From Gammaproteobacteria bacterium (GTDB lineage Bacteria > Pseudomonadota > Gammaproteobacteria > GCA-001735895): DNA of 64,000 bases. The translations under genes were made by a program, and so were the position numbers. The stretch lies in contig JAOTYD010000004.1 of the NCBI GenBank assembly GCA_029862005.1, positions 1 to 64,000 on the forward strand, written 5' to 3'. Below the pieces are notes generated by a model, which saw only the letters and a list, made by a program, of their open reading frames with translations, searched no databases and was not told the origin of the DNA. This document shows positions 25,594 to 35,833 of this stretch, piece by piece; the first letter of the stretch is position 1; each line of letters opens with the position of its first letter.

Positions 25594-25770
25594 TACGACA
25601 GTTTACTGTATCTCGGAGTGAATTTTGAGTACCAGGTTCATCTGCCGGTGGTCTCTTGCGATCGCATCAATCGATGCAAACGGAATCGCGATGCCGTTGA
25701 ATCGAGCCGGTAGTGCTGACATGCATTCGACTCGGTTGGATTAAACAGCATCACCACTGTCCCCGGGAGA

Positions 25771-26706
25771 ATGGCTCGGTTACACTCGCCAGCTATTTTT
25801 CACCTCCAGATCCGGTTCGTGCTGACAACCATACGTCGCCCTACACCTTTCGATGTCTCGAAACTCCTGTTCGTCGGGGCAATCTGGGGTGGTGCATTCC
25901 TGTTCGTGTCGATTGCGCTGAATGATTTTGAGCCGGTCAGCATTGCGGCCTGGCGCGTTTCGCTGGGCGCCCTCGTGTTACTGGTTATCGCAGCTGTAAT
26001 CGGCCAGCAGTTTCCGCGTGGATTGCACATCTGGCGTCTTATTTTTGTGGTTGGATTCCTCAACAGCGCGGTGCCATTCTTTTTGATCAGCTGGGGGCAG
26101 CAATTTATCAGCAGTGCCGAGTCCGCCATCCTGGTAGCGATGGGCACTTTTGTGTCCCTGCTACTGTCGCATTTCACCAGCCAGGACGAACGCATCAATA
26201 TATCCCGCGTGATGGGTGTTGCCGTAGGTTTCGTCGGGGTTCTGGTACTGGTGTTCTGGGACCTGATCGAATCGGGCGCGGGAAACCTGTGGGGACAGAT
26301 CGCAGTCATGACAGCAGGCTGCAGTTACGCGACTTCGGCGGTAATTGCTCGACGCCTGACGCATCTACCGATGATTTCAACCTCGGCCGTAACCATGACC
26401 GGTGCCAGCCTTTACCTGGTACCGCTGGCATTTCTGCTAGAAGATCCATTACCCGCTGAAGTCGCCAGTTCATCTGTTATCGCACTGGTCTACCTGGGCG
26501 TCATCGCGACTGCACTCGCATTCACGGTGCGCTTTTTCATCATTCGTGCCAACGGTGCCGTCTTCATGTCATTGGTAGGCTACCTGGTGCCCCTGTTTGG
26601 CGTTATCTGGAGTGGGCTGTATTTTGCCGACACAATCAATCTACAAACCGTGATTTCACTGTCGTTGATTATGCTCGGCATCGCAATTACGCGTCGAGGC
26701 AGTTGA
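25771..26706 (+). CDS. DMT superfamily (EamA) transporter
   Basis: A 311-residue membrane protein with ten helices in two EamA halves. The halves are recognisable from FVGAIWGGAFLFVSIALNDFEPVSIAAWRV and, in the second half, GCSYATSAVIARRL. Members export metabolites or amino acids; the cargo here is unknown. The first 25 residues before the first helix are atypical, so translation may begin later than ATG 25771, for example at the in-frame GTG near 25819. It is divergent from the nitrile hydratase operon with about 175 bases between, and a repeat follows its stop. Confidence 0.82.
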   Translation: MARLHSPAIFHLQIRFVLTTIRRPTPFDVSKLLFVGAIWGGAFLFVSIALNDFEPVSIAAWRVSLGALVLLVIAAVIGQQFPRGLHIWRLIFVVGFLNSAVPFFLISWGQQFISSAESAILVAMGTFVSLLLSHFTSQDERINISRVMGVAVGFVGVLVLVFWDLIESGAGNLWGQIAVMTAGCSYATSAVIARRLTHLPMISTSAVTMTGASLYLVPLAFLLEDPLPAEVASSSVIALVYLGVIATALAFTVRFFIIRANGAVFMSLVGYLVPLFGVIWSGLYFADTINLQTVISLSLIMLGIAITRRGS

Positions 26707-26738
26707 TGACCTGGATCCCACCGGACCGACGCATCGGG

Positions 26739-26795
26739 TCGAGCCGCGGGATGACAGGTATCTGCGTCATTACGGCGAAAGTCCGAATCCAGTCC
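26739..26795 (+). repeat. Palindromic repeat family B, copy 3
   Basis: TCGAGCCGCGGGATGACAG (26739-26757) is identical to 6606-6624, and 26766-26795 matches 11521-11550 at 26 of 30 positions. It lies between the convergent DMT transporter and S-formylglutathione hydrolase genes. Confidence 0.75.
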
Positions 26796-26839
26796 AAACA
26801 ATTGCGCGTGAAACGAGCGCCCAGTATACGGGACGATGG

Positions 26840-27676
26840 TTACTTCAGGAACTTTGCGTGGTAGTCGAAATGTTCTTCGATGAAGCTGGCGATAAAGTGA
26901 TAGCTGTGATCATAGCCGGGCTGCATACGTATATTTACCGGCTGTCCCACGGCGTCGCAAGCTGCCTGGAAATTATCGGGTAACAGCTGCCCCTCGTGCA
27001 GGAATTCATCGGCATCCCCCTGGTCAATCAGGATATCGCTAACCCGCGCTCCACTTTGCACCAGGCAGGTTGCGTCGTAATTTTCCCAGGCCGAGGTATC
27101 GTCGCCCAGGTAAGCCCCGAAACAACCCTTTCCCCAGCCGCAGTAAACCGGATTTGCGATCGGTGCAAAGGCTGACACCGAGCGAAACTCGGCCGGGTTT
27201 TTTAGTGCGCATATCAGGGCACCGTGTCCACCCATGGAATGCCCGGTGACTGACTTGACACCGGGTATCAATGGCAAATTGGCTTCGATCAGGGCCGGTA
27301 ATTCATGCGTCACATAAGCATACATCTGGTAGTGCGGCGACCAGGGGCCTTGCGTTGCGTTGACATAAAAACCGGCGCCCTGCCCAAGATCGTAGCGTTC
27401 GGGTTCGTCGGCAACATCATCGCCGCGCGGACTGGTGTCGGGGAACACGATAGCAATGCCGTGTTGTGCGGCAAAACGCTGGAATCCTCCCTTGGTGCGT
27501 GCATTGTCATCGGTGCAGGTTAGTCCCGAAAGCCAGTAAAGCGCCGGTACTTTTTCGTCCCGCGATTTCGGCGGCAGGTAAACCGAGAATATCATCTCGC
27601 ACTGGCAGCTGCTCGATGAGTGGGTATAGCGGTTCAGGTAACCGCCGCTCTCCTTAATACTTTCAATTTCTTTCAT
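26840..27676 (-). CDS. fghA: S-formylglutathione hydrolase
   Basis: A 278-residue esterase-D type alpha/beta hydrolase. Nucleophile Ser147 in GHSMGGHGA, acid near Asp223 in DQGDADEF, and His near 257 in YDHSYHF. LYWLSGLTCTDDN is a family mark. It hydrolyses S-formylglutathione to formate and glutathione. It directly follows the class III alcohol dehydrogenase gene (12 bases apart), which makes its substrate, so the pair forms the glutathione-dependent formaldehyde oxidation route. Confidence 0.95.
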   Translation of the reverse strand: MKEIESIKESGGYLNRYTHSSSSCQCEMIFSVYLPPKSRDEKVPALYWLSGLTCTDDNARTKGGFQRFAAQHGIAIVFPDTSPRGDDVADEPERYDLGQGAGFYVNATQGPWSPHYQMYAYVTHELPALIEANLPLIPGVKSVTGHSMGGHGALICALKNPAEFRSVSAFAPIANPVYCGWGKGCFGAYLGDDTSAWENYDATCLVQSGARVSDILIDQGDADEFLHEGQLLPDNFQAACDAVGQPVNIRMQPGYDHSYHFIASFIEEHFDYHAKFLK

Positions 27677-27688
27677 GTCGAGCGAGCA

Positions 27689-28804
27689 TCAAAACAGGAT
27701 TACGGATTTAATGCTTTTACCTTCATGCATCAGATCGAAAGCGGTATTGATTTCCTCCAATGGCATGGTATGGGTCACCAGGCTGTCGAGCTCGATGGTG
27801 CCGTCCATGTACTGATCGACCATACCCGGCAACTCGGTGCGTCCCTTGACACCGCCGAATGCAGTTCCAATCCAGCGCCGTCCGACAACCAGGTTAAAGG
27901 GCCGCGTCCTGATTTCTTCGCCGGCACCGGCAACGCCAATAATGGTTGAAGTCCCCCAGCCCATATGCGTGCATTCGAGCGCATCGCGCATGACGTTGAC
28001 GTTACCGATACACTCGAAGGAATAATCGACGCCGCCACCGGTTATTTCCTGGATGTACTCGGGTAAAGAACCATCCACCTCTTTTGGATTGATAAAATCA
28101 GTAGCGCCGAGCGACTTTGCCATTTCCCATTTTTCAGGATTGATATCAACCGCAATGATGCGCTCGGCCTTTGCCATCATTGCACCCTGTACCGCCGACA
28201 GGCCGACCGTACCGAGACCAAACACCGCTACCGACGAGCCGGGTTGCACCTTTGCCGTATTCAGTACCGCACCGATGCCGGTCGTGACGCCACAACCCAG
28301 CAGGCAGGCCTTGTCGAGCGGTGCTGCCTTGTTGATCCTGGCGAGTGCTATTTCGGGCACCACGGTATACTCGGAAAAAGTTGAACACCCCATGTAGTGG
28401 TAAAGGTCTTTGCCATTTTGTGAAAAACGGCGGGTACCGTCTGGCATGAAACCGGTCCATACGGTGCCGGCAATCGACTGGCACAGGTTGGTTTTATCCG
28501 AGCTGCAGTAGGTGCAACCCGGCTCACCGCATTCGGGAATGTAAAGCGGGATAACATGATCGCCTGCTTTCAAATTCTTAACTCCGGGACCGCACTCCAT
28601 GACCTCGCAGCCACCCTCATGGCCCAGAATTGCCGGAAATGCGCCTTCCGGATCCTCACCCGAGAGTGTGAACGCGTCAGTATGACAGACACCGCTCGCG
28701 TGCACCTTGAGCAGGACTTCGCCCTCGCGCGGGCCTTCGACTTCAACTTCTTCTAATTCAAGTGGTTTTTTCGGTTCCCACGCGACCGCGGCTCTCGATT
28801 TCAT
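27689..28804 (-). CDS. frmA: S-(hydroxymethyl)glutathione dehydrogenase / class III alcohol dehydrogenase
   Basis: A 371-residue zinc alcohol dehydrogenase. The catalytic zinc site is at [10 protein letters not shown], the structural zinc at [17 protein letters not shown], and NAD binding at [14 protein letters not shown]. The start ATG 28804 has GAGGAGCAACC upstream. It oxidises the formaldehyde-glutathione adduct to S-formylglutathione and can reduce S-nitrosoglutathione. Together with the following hydrolase it detoxifies formaldehyde. No FrmR repressor is adjacent. Confidence 0.95.
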   Translation of the reverse strand: MKSRAAVAWEPKKPLELEEVEVEGPREGEVLLKVHASGVCHTDAFTLSGEDPEGAFPAILGHEGGCEVMECGPGVKNLKAGDHVIPLYIPECGEPGCTYCSSDKTNLCQSIAGTVWTGFMPDGTRRFSQNGKDLYHYMGCSTFSEYTVVPEIALARINKAAPLDKACLLGCGVTTGIGAVLNTAKVQPGSSVAVFGLGTVGLSAVQGAMMAKAERIIAVDINPEKWEMAKSLGATDFINPKEVDGSLPEYIQEITGGGVDYSFECIGNVNVMRDALECTHMGWGTSTIIGVAGAGEEIRTRPFNLVVGRRWIGTAFGGVKGRTELPGMVDQYMDGTIELDSLVTHTMPLEEINTAFDLMHEGKSIKSVILF

Positions 28805-28966
28805 GGTTGCTCCTCAGGTTTTATTAAGGTTATATACCAATCGCAGCCTAATTTAGAATGCCCGGGCTAGTCAAGATACTGCAATTTCGACCATGACGGG
28901 TAAAATAACTGAATTATTCGCGTAATTCCGACTCGAATATCTATCGGCCAAGACCAGGAGACTGAC

Positions 28967-29935
28967 ATGCGCTTAATGCCGTCAAAGAAGACCAGGATAC
29001 TGGCACTCGTCGGAATATTACTGGGAGTCGTGGTGTATAAGTTTGCCATTTCCGCCGGTCCCTCGAACGGTTTTGATTTGTCAAATGCCACGTTGCCACG
29101 AGACGAGATCTTGCACGGTGGACCGCCACGCGATGGCATCCCTGCATTATCCGATCCGAAGCTGATCGCGGCGCTGGATGCGGAATACCTTGAACCCACC
29201 GACCGGGTTGTCGGAATTACCCTGAAAAACCAGTCACGTGCTTACCCGATCGCCATTCTGAACTGGCACGAAATTGTCAACGATGAAATTGATGGTCAAC
29301 GATTCGCGATCACTTACTGTCCGCTATGTGGAACCGCGGTTGCGTTCGATGCAACCATCGACGGCCAACCAACCGATTTCGGGGTTTCAGGATTACTCTA
29401 CAACAGTGACGTCCTGTTATACGACCGCGATACCGAATCGCTGTGGTCCCAGATACTGGGAAAATCCGTATCGGGTAAACGGGTTGGCAAATCGCTCACC
29501 GCCATACCCATCAGCCACACGACCTGGCGAGACTGGCTCGAACAGCATCCGGAGACGATGGTGCTGTCCGACGACACCGGATTCTCCCGTGATTATCAGC
29601 GCGATCCCTACGCCGGCTACGAGGAGTCCAGGTACACTTACTTTGCAGTCAACAACGAGGCACCGGATTACTACCATCCCAAGGAAATCGTGGTTGGACT
29701 CGGTGTCGACGGGGTCTACAAGGCCTATCCATTCGTTGAACTCGACAAGCAGGGTAAATCCCAGTTCAGCGATACCGTCAATGGCAAGCGCTTCAACTTC
29801 GACTGGGATACGGCAAATCGCAGTATCACTGTCACCAATGCCGATGGCCAGGCGATCGCAAGTATCCAGGGCTTCTGGTTCGCCTGGTTCGCGTTTCATC
29901 CCGATACCGAGATCTTCAAGGCCGCAGGCTCGTAA
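28967..29935 (+). CDS. DUF3179 domain protein
   Basis: A 322-residue protein with a single N-terminal membrane helix (about 9-28) and a long extracytoplasmic part. The DUF3179 core is visible: AYPIAILNWHEIVND, then ITYCPLCGTAVAFD with the conserved Cys-x-x-Cys pair, and a second half with TDFGVSGLLYNSDVLLYDRDTESLWSQ. The AGGAG before ATG 28967 supports the start. Biochemical function is unknown for the family. It stands divergent from frmA and upstream of lptD without being close enough to call an operon. Confidence 0.85.
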   Translation: MRLMPSKKTRILALVGILLGVVVYKFAISAGPSNGFDLSNATLPRDEILHGGPPRDGIPALSDPKLIAALDAEYLEPTDRVVGITLKNQSRAYPIAILNWHEIVNDEIDGQRFAITYCPLCGTAVAFDATIDGQPTDFGVSGLLYNSDVLLYDRDTESLWSQILGKSVSGKRVGKSLTAIPISHTTWRDWLEQHPETMVLSDDTGFSRDYQRDPYAGYEESRYTYFAVNNEAPDYYHPKEIVVGLGVDGVYKAYPFVELDKQGKSQFSDTVNGKRFNFDWDTANRSITVTNADGQAIASIQGFWFAWFAFHPDTEIFKAAGS

Positions 29936-30064
29936 AACCAAAATTATCTTCTTTAGAAGATAGCCACCTCGGTGAGACCTGTCAGTCGATTCCCGCAAAT
30001 TTGTTAAGCTGGGATTAACCGGGACCGGATAATGTGACAGAATGTAATTATTTTCTGGTTCAAC

Positions 30065-32248
30065 TTGCTGCGCCCACATTACCTACTTATCGCAGGTTTG
30101 CTACCCGCGCTTTTCACCCGGCCCGGCTTATCGGCAGAAGACTGGGATCTTTGTCATATTCCGTCGTTCAGTTATCTACCTGCCGAAACCACATCATCCG
30201 ATGAAACCCTGATTGAGGCGCAAAGTGTCGTCGGCGAAGACAGCGATTTGATCCGGCTCACGGGCGATGTCAGCATCACCCGCGCACAACAGAAAATAAG
30301 CGCAAATGAAATGCTGTTCAACAAGGCAACCGAGCAAATCAGCGCCACTGGAGAAGTGGAATTTGCAGACCCAAACTATCGCCTGCGAAGCTCAAGTGTT
30401 CAAATCGATAATCAGAATGATCGCGCTACGTTTGCCCAGCCGGAATTCGAGTTAACGGGTCGCCACGCGCGCGGAGAAGCTCACAAAATAGAGAAGCTAG
30501 ACCGCTATCGCAGCCGATTCACCAAACTTACCTACACTTCCTGTGACCCAAATGACCGCGACTGGCACCTGCGCGCGACTGAATTGGAGATCGACGACGA
30601 AAGCGGTCGCGGCAGTGCGACACACACCTTGATCTATTTTCAAGAGGTTCCCTTTCTGTATTTGCCATACTTCCAGTTCCCAATTGACGATCGCCGTATG
30701 TCGGGCATTCTCGCTCCAACAATCGGCTACGACGAAACCAATGGTACCAACCTTGTCGTTCCCATTTACTGGAATATCGCGCCGAATTACGACATGACCA
30801 TTACCCCTGCCTCGTGGGGAAAACTCGGGTTGCAGCTCAATACGGAAAACCGTTACCTGTTTGAATCCAATTGGGGGGAGCTGGATTTGTCCTATCTCGA
30901 TGATGAAGAACTCGACAGGTCACGCTGGTTCCAAAAATGGCAACATCAATCGAAATTTGGTTATGACGTCAACGCAGAGTTACTGCTGGCCGAGGTTTCA
31001 GATAAAGACTTTTTCGATGATTTCGCGAGTATCGCGCCCGAGTACAAAGACGTCCTGCACCTGGAACGCCACGTTAGCTTCGCGCGCGCCGGCGAGGTCT
31101 GGAACACCAAATTACTGTGGCAGGATTACCAGACGATCGACGAAACTACCGCGATCGTGAGTCGCCCTTATCGTCGCTTGCCGAGCCTCACCCTTAGCGC
31201 GCAACCTGAACTTTGGATCGAGGACCTGCAAACGCCCATCGATATCGAAATCACGCGCTTCGATCGAGATGAAAACGTTATCGGTACCCGTAGCCATATC
31301 GTCACTTCACTTATCTGGGACTCCTCACAAAGCTGGTATTTCTTTAAGCCCGAGTTACAGCTCGCGTTCACCGATTATCAACTCGACGATAATCCTGGTG
31401 ATGACGCGATATACCGTGCCATACCGACCTTGAGCATTGACACGGGTCTGGTTTTTGAGCGGCTTGCAGGCTCTTCGAACCAGTGGCTGCAAACGCTCGA
31501 ACCGAGGTTCTATGTTGTCCATACCCCTTTCGAAGACCAGAACGATATTCCTGATTTCGATACTTCTTTAAGCAGCAGCACCTATAGCAACCTTTTTAAA
31601 AACAACCGCTTCACTGGCGCGGATCGAATCGGGGACACCACCCAGGTAACCTTTGGTCTGGCGAGCCATATTTACGACACTGACAGCGGCGTCGAACTGT
31701 TGCATGCGCGCATCGGGCAGATTTTCTACTCCGAGGATCGCCGCGTCAGTCTTGATGGCAGTCGCGACGAGGATACCAAGTCCGATGCGATCGGTGAACT
31801 GGATATCTGGCCCAATCCCAGGATTAAAGTTTCGGCGCGTACGGTTTATGACCAGGACCAGAGCGAGCTTACCGAGAGAGACTTGTCGATTAACTATAGT
31901 CACGATGGGCTGGTCGCAAATTTTGGTTACTACTTTGATAACGAAGAACTCGAACAATCCCTGGTCTCGATAGTCTATCCAGTTAATGAACGCTGGACCC
32001 TGGTGGCTAAATATCATCAATCAATGCTATTTGACCGGCCGGTAGAGAAATTGTTAGGGATAAACTATGAATCCTGCTGCTGGGGCCTTAAAATACTCGC
32101 CGGCCAGACCGCGGATGTAGACGAGGATTTTGCAGAACCGGATAACAGTATTTACTTCGAGCTCACGCTCAAAGGTTTGAGCCAGGTGGGCCGGGATATT
32201 GACCTGCAGCTAACTGAAGCGATTCCCGGTTATCGCCCGGGCTTCTGA
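30065..32248 (+). CDS. lptD: LPS assembly outer-membrane protein LptD
   Basis: A 727-residue outer-membrane protein: signal peptide, periplasmic OstA jellyroll (about 40-185, with the IRLTGDVSITRAQQKISANEM repeat pattern), then a large beta barrel. Cys30, Cys160 and the Cys671-Cys672 pair reproduce the spacing of the E. coli disulfide set (31, 173, 724, 725), which must form for function. It inserts lipopolysaccharide into the outer leaflet with LptE. The start is TTG 30065; no ATG fits. SurA, which folds it, is encoded 16 bases downstream. Slightly shorter than E. coli LptD. Confidence 0.94.
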   Translation: MLRPHYLLIAGLLPALFTRPGLSAEDWDLCHIPSFSYLPAETTSSDETLIEAQSVVGEDSDLIRLTGDVSITRAQQKISANEMLFNKATEQISATGEVEFADPNYRLRSSSVQIDNQNDRATFAQPEFELTGRHARGEAHKIEKLDRYRSRFTKLTYTSCDPNDRDWHLRATELEIDDESGRGSATHTLIYFQEVPFLYLPYFQFPIDDRRMSGILAPTIGYDETNGTNLVVPIYWNIAPNYDMTITPASWGKLGLQLNTENRYLFESNWGELDLSYLDDEELDRSRWFQKWQHQSKFGYDVNAELLLAEVSDKDFFDDFASIAPEYKDVLHLERHVSFARAGEVWNTKLLWQDYQTIDETTAIVSRPYRRLPSLTLSAQPELWIEDLQTPIDIEITRFDRDENVIGTRSHIVTSLIWDSSQSWYFFKPELQLAFTDYQLDDNPGDDAIYRAIPTLSIDTGLVFERLAGSSNQWLQTLEPRFYVVHTPFEDQNDIPDFDTSLSSSTYSNLFKNNRFTGADRIGDTTQVTFGLASHIYDTDSGVELLHARIGQIFYSEDRRVSLDGSRDEDTKSDAIGELDIWPNPRIKVSARTVYDQDQSELTERDLSINYSHDGLVANFGYYFDNEELEQSLVSIVYPVNERWTLVAKYHQSMLFDRPVEKLLGINYESCCWGLKILAGQTADVDEDFAEPDNSIYFELTLKGLSQVGRDIDLQLTEAIPGYRPGF

Positions 32249-32264
32249 TGAAGGTAGGTAAGAA

Positions 32265-33554
32265 ATGAACATTTTTCGCATGATACTGGCCATCGGCATC
32301 TTGTTGCTTATGCAAACCGCCACAGCAGCACAGGTATCCCTGGATTCGATTGTCGCCATCGTCGATGAAAGCGTTATTACCGAGCGTGAGCTGAGGGACC
32401 GGATCGACCTGGTAAAAGACGACTTCGAGCGAGCCAATCGAAGCCTCCCCAGGTCCGACGTGCTGGAGCGACAGGTTCTCGAAGCCCTGATCAACGACTC
32501 GCTGTTGTTACAGGAAGCCAGTCGTCGCGGGATCAAGATCACCGACGGCCAGCTCAACCAGGCAATGCAACGCGTAGCACGCCAGAACAATATGAGCCTG
32601 TCCGACTTTCGGGACGCGGTTATCGCGGATGGACTGGATTATGACAAGTATCGCGAAACCGTTCGCCGAGAACTGACCCTGTCGACATTGAGACGCCAAT
32701 ACAGCCAGCGCAATGCAACGATCAGTGATGCCGAAGTCGACGATTTCATGAAACTGAGCGGGGAAGAAGGTGCTAGTTACGAGTATCGAATATCCCATAT
32801 TCTTATCGCGTTGCCTGATGCGGCCTCCCCGGAGGAAGTTATCGATGCGCAGAAAATCGCCCAGGATATCCTGTCGGAACTCGATCGTGGAGCCCGGTTC
32901 GATCATCTCGCTAATACTTACTCTTCCGGGGACACTGCCCTGCAAGGGGGCGACCTGGGCTGGCGTAGGAAGGCCGAAATTCCAAGCCTGTTTACAATCC
33001 AGGTGCTGGCGATGGAGCCCGGCGGCCACGCGGGGCCGATTCGAAGCGCCAGCGGATTTCACATAGTTCATCTCAACGAACGGCGCAACCTTGAGCAAAC
33101 CATAACCCAGCAGACACGCAGTCGACACATTTTAATCAAGCCCAATGAACTGGTTTCAGAGGATGAGGCACGTAATCGCCTGCTCGAGTTCCGCGACAGG
33201 ATCCTGGCCGGGGAAGATTTTGCAAGACTCGCCAAACTCTACTCGGTTGATTACGGCTCGGGTGCCAATGGAGGCGATATCGGGTGGATGGACCCGGGTG
33301 CCACGGTCAGGGAATATGAAGCGGTAACCAAACAACTCAAAGAGGGTGAAATCAGTCAACCGACCCGCAGTCAATTTGGCTGGCACCTGATCGAAGTTAC
33401 CGGCCGCCGCGAGGTTGATGAAACTGCACAAAACAAACGTCGTAAGATATATACGCAGTTACTCGAACAGAAACAGCGCGAAGTATTTGATCTCTGGAAA
33501 CGTCGCTTAAAGGATGAAGCCTATATCGTCTATCCCAAGAAACCCGATGCATGA
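32265..33554 (+). CDS. surA: Periplasmic chaperone / peptidyl-prolyl isomerase SurA
   Basis: A 429-residue protein: signal peptide of about 22 residues ending ATAA, an N-terminal chaperone domain (AIVDESVITERELRDRI, EALINDSLLLQEA), then two parvulin domains (about 170-275 and 285-385), the second with SRHILIKPNE, GANGGDIGW and RSQFGWHLIEV. It escorts outer-membrane proteins such as LptD to the Bam complex. RBS AGGTAAG precedes ATG 32265. Its end overlaps the pdxA start by eight bases. Length equals the family norm (428). Confidence 0.95.
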   Translation: MNIFRMILAIGILLLMQTATAAQVSLDSIVAIVDESVITERELRDRIDLVKDDFERANRSLPRSDVLERQVLEALINDSLLLQEASRRGIKITDGQLNQAMQRVARQNNMSLSDFRDAVIADGLDYDKYRETVRRELTLSTLRRQYSQRNATISDAEVDDFMKLSGEEGASYEYRISHILIALPDAASPEEVIDAQKIAQDILSELDRGARFDHLANTYSSGDTALQGGDLGWRRKAEIPSLFTIQVLAMEPGGHAGPIRSASGFHIVHLNERRNLEQTITQQTRSRHILIKPNELVSEDEARNRLLEFRDRILAGEDFARLAKLYSVDYGSGANGGDIGWMDPGATVREYEAVTKQLKEGEISQPTRSQFGWHLIEVTGRREVDETAQNKRRKIYTQLLEQKQREVFDLWKRRLKDEAYIVYPKKPDA

Positions 33555-34539
33555 GACGCGGATTATAATCAGTTCTGGCGAACCTGCGGGAATCGGCCCG
33601 GATATCATTGCAAAAATTGACCCCGCGAATTTTGACGCGCAACTGGTGGTTATCGGTGATTCCGAAATGATGCAAATGCGGGCTGCCGCACTGGGATCAA
33701 AAATCAAGTTTGTCGATTATGATACCGGTACTTTTCCCGCTGACGCGATCGCGGTTATTGATCAACCCCTGGCGCAACCCTGCCAACCAGGACGACTTGA
33801 TACCGCCAACGTAGCTTACGTGCTGCATCTCCTGGACACGGCCAGCAAGGCATGCCTCGACAATCGATTTGACGCCATGGTAACGGCGCCGGTTCAAAAG
33901 GAAATCATTAACCGCGCCGGAATCCCCTTTTCCGGACATACCGAGTATCTCGCCGAGATCTGCAGTTCACCGAGACCGGTGATGCTGCTGGTTGCCGAAG
34001 ACCTGAAAGTAGCCCTGGTGACAACACATTTGCCGTTGCGCCAGGTCGCCGATGCAATCGACGAGGCCGCGATCAGGCAGGTTATCGAAATTCTCGATCA
34101 TGATTTACAGCATCGCTTCGGTATTCAGCAACCGCACATCAAGGTAGCGGGCCTCAATCCCCATGCCGGAGAAAACGGGTTCCTCGGGCGCGAGGAAATC
34201 GAAATTATTATCCCTGCACTGGAAAGGCTAAAGTCGGAAGGGATAAACCTGAGCGGACCCTTCCCCGCTGATACACTGTTTACTCCTCATATGCTGATCG
34301 ATGCAGATGCGATCGTGGCAATGTATCATGACCAGGGTCTACCGGTTCTGAAGCATATTGGCTTCCATAACGCCGTTAACACCACACTGGGATTGCCGAT
34401 TATACGAACCTCGGTTGACCACGGGACCGCGCTCGATCTAGCTGGTACAACCGAGGCAAAACCCGACAGCCTCATTGCCGCAATTGATTCGGCAATTTTA
34501 CAAGCACATTGCAAGCAGCAGCATGCCCCGGGCGCGTAA
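33547..34539 (+). CDS. pdxA: 4-hydroxythreonine-4-phosphate dehydrogenase
   Basis: A 330-residue protein from ATG 33547, which overlaps the surA stop; the 33514 frame extension is a read through surA DNA. Marks: SSGEPAGIGPDI, the metal-site histidines in TTHLPLRQVADAI and AGLNPHAGENG, and MYHDQGLPVLKHIGF. It makes the pyridoxal phosphate precursor 3-amino-1-hydroxyacetone phosphate. Order surA-pdxA-rsmA is the classic gammaproteobacterial arrangement. Its end overlaps rsmA by 17 bases. Confidence 0.95.
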   Translation: MHETRIIISSGEPAGIGPDIIAKIDPANFDAQLVVIGDSEMMQMRAAALGSKIKFVDYDTGTFPADAIAVIDQPLAQPCQPGRLDTANVAYVLHLLDTASKACLDNRFDAMVTAPVQKEIINRAGIPFSGHTEYLAEICSSPRPVMLLVAEDLKVALVTTHLPLRQVADAIDEAAIRQVIEILDHDLQHRFGIQQPHIKVAGLNPHAGENGFLGREEIEIIIPALERLKSEGINLSGPFPADTLFTPHMLIDADAIVAMYHDQGLPVLKHIGFHNAVNTTLGLPIIRTSVDHGTALDLAGTTEAKPDSLIAAIDSAILQAHCKQQHAPGA

Positions 34540-35296
34540 ACGCTTCGGACAACATTTTCTGCATGATCAGAACGTCATCGAATCCATTCTGCATGCGATC
34601 GACCCGCAGCCGGGCGAAACCATAGTAGAGATAGGTCCCGGGCGCGGCGCGCTCACTTACCCATTGTTGCAGCGTTGTAAAACCCTGATTGCGATCGAAC
34701 TCGATCGCGACCTGGTGCCCCTGTTAGAGAAACAGGCGTCAGCTTTCGGCAAGCTCGAAATCATTAACGAGGATATCCTTGAATTCGACCTGTTAACGAT
34801 CCCGCACGAAGCTGGTTTGCGCCTGGTGGGCAATCTACCCTACAACATATCTACCCCGCTGATGTTTCATCTACTCGAGTCGGCCAATGCCATTCGAGAC
34901 ATGCATTTTATGGTGCAAAAGGAAGTTGCGTCGCGAATCGTTGCCAGTCCCGGTGACTCGAACTACGGCCGTCTTTCAGTAATGTTGCAGTACCAATGTG
35001 ATTGCCAGCACCTGCTAGATGTTGCGCCAGGCTGCTTCAAGCCACCCCCGAAAGTGAATTCGGCCCTGATTCGCCTGCTACCCCTCAGCCACCCGCGACA
35101 TGATGTTGGCGACTACGCGACTTTCTCAGGAATCGTGCAGTCGGCTTTTGGCCAGCGCAGGAAAACCATTTCAAATTCACTGAAAATGACACTGGATCGT
35201 GAAACCATTATAGCTTGTGGCATCGATCCGGGGTTGCGGGCCGAGAATCTTGCACTTTCCGATTTTGCCAAACTCAGTAGAGCCTGCACACCATGA
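34523..35296 (+). CDS. rsmA: 16S rRNA dimethyladenosine transferase
   Basis: A 257-residue Rossmann methyltransferase starting MPRARKRFGQHFLHD at ATG 34523. SAM motif I is VEIGPGRGALT and the catalytic motif IV is VGNLPYNIST. It dimethylates two adenosines of helix 45 in 16S rRNA late in 30S assembly; loss gives kasugamycin resistance in known species. The longer frame at 34475 reads pdxA DNA. The last four bases form ATGA with the folA start, so the two are coupled. Confidence 0.96.
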   Translation: MPRARKRFGQHFLHDQNVIESILHAIDPQPGETIVEIGPGRGALTYPLLQRCKTLIAIELDRDLVPLLEKQASAFGKLEIINEDILEFDLLTIPHEAGLRLVGNLPYNISTPLMFHLLESANAIRDMHFMVQKEVASRIVASPGDSNYGRLSVMLQYQCDCQHLLDVAPGCFKPPPKVNSALIRLLPLSHPRHDVGDYATFSGIVQSAFGQRRKTISNSLKMTLDRETIIACGIDPGLRAENLALSDFAKLSRACTP

Positions 35297-35784
35297 AGAT
35301 TCTTTCCCTGATCGTCGCGATGGACGAGAACCACCTGATCGGCCGTAACAACAGCTTGCCCTGGCACCTGCCAGCCGATCTCGCATATTTCAAGCGCACC
35401 ACAATGGGGAAACCTGTTGTCATGGGGCGCAAGACTTTTGAATCAATCGGTAAACCACTCCCCGGGCGACGCAATATTGTTATTACACGAAATGCAGATT
35501 TTAATGCCCCGGGTTGTGAGATCGCCGACAGTATCGAGGCTGCAATGTCACTGGCCCATGACGATGACGAGGTCATGCTGATCGGGGGCGCAAGCCTGTA
35601 CCAGCAAACCATCGAGCGGGCGACAAAACTCTATATCACTCGAATCCACCAGTCTTTCAACGGCGATACCTGGTTCCCGGAGTTTGATTTGAGCGATTGG
35701 AAAGAAGAGCATCGGGAAGACTTTGAAGCAGATCACAGTAATCTTTACGCGTATTCCTTTATTAAATATGTGCGGGAAATTTGA
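35293..35784 (+). CDS. folA: Dihydrofolate reductase
   Basis: A 163-residue enzyme: IVAMDENHLIGRNNSLPWHLPADLAYFK with the catalytic acid and Trp, MGRKTFESIGKPLPGR for NADPH, and LIGGASLYQQTIERAT. It reduces dihydrofolate. ThyA, which makes dihydrofolate, lies nearby at 39414-40208. In E. coli folA is near apaH-apaG-rsmA-pdxA; here the same genes are split by the FHA/FecR/GAF trio and apaGH are on the other strand. Confidence 0.95.
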   Translation: MKILSLIVAMDENHLIGRNNSLPWHLPADLAYFKRTTMGKPVVMGRKTFESIGKPLPGRRNIVITRNADFNAPGCEIADSIEAAMSLAHDDDEVMLIGGASLYQQTIERATKLYITRIHQSFNGDTWFPEFDLSDWKEEHREDFEADHSNLYAYSFIKYVREI

Positions 35785-35833
35785 CTTAAATTGGGGTAGA
35801 CTGTTGCGCCCGGATGTAGGAGGGACAACCTAA

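Noticed and set aside
29943-29962. Small hairpin after the DUF3179 gene
   Set aside because: An ATCTTC/GAAGAT stem of only six to seven pairs with no T run after it is too weak to call a terminator.
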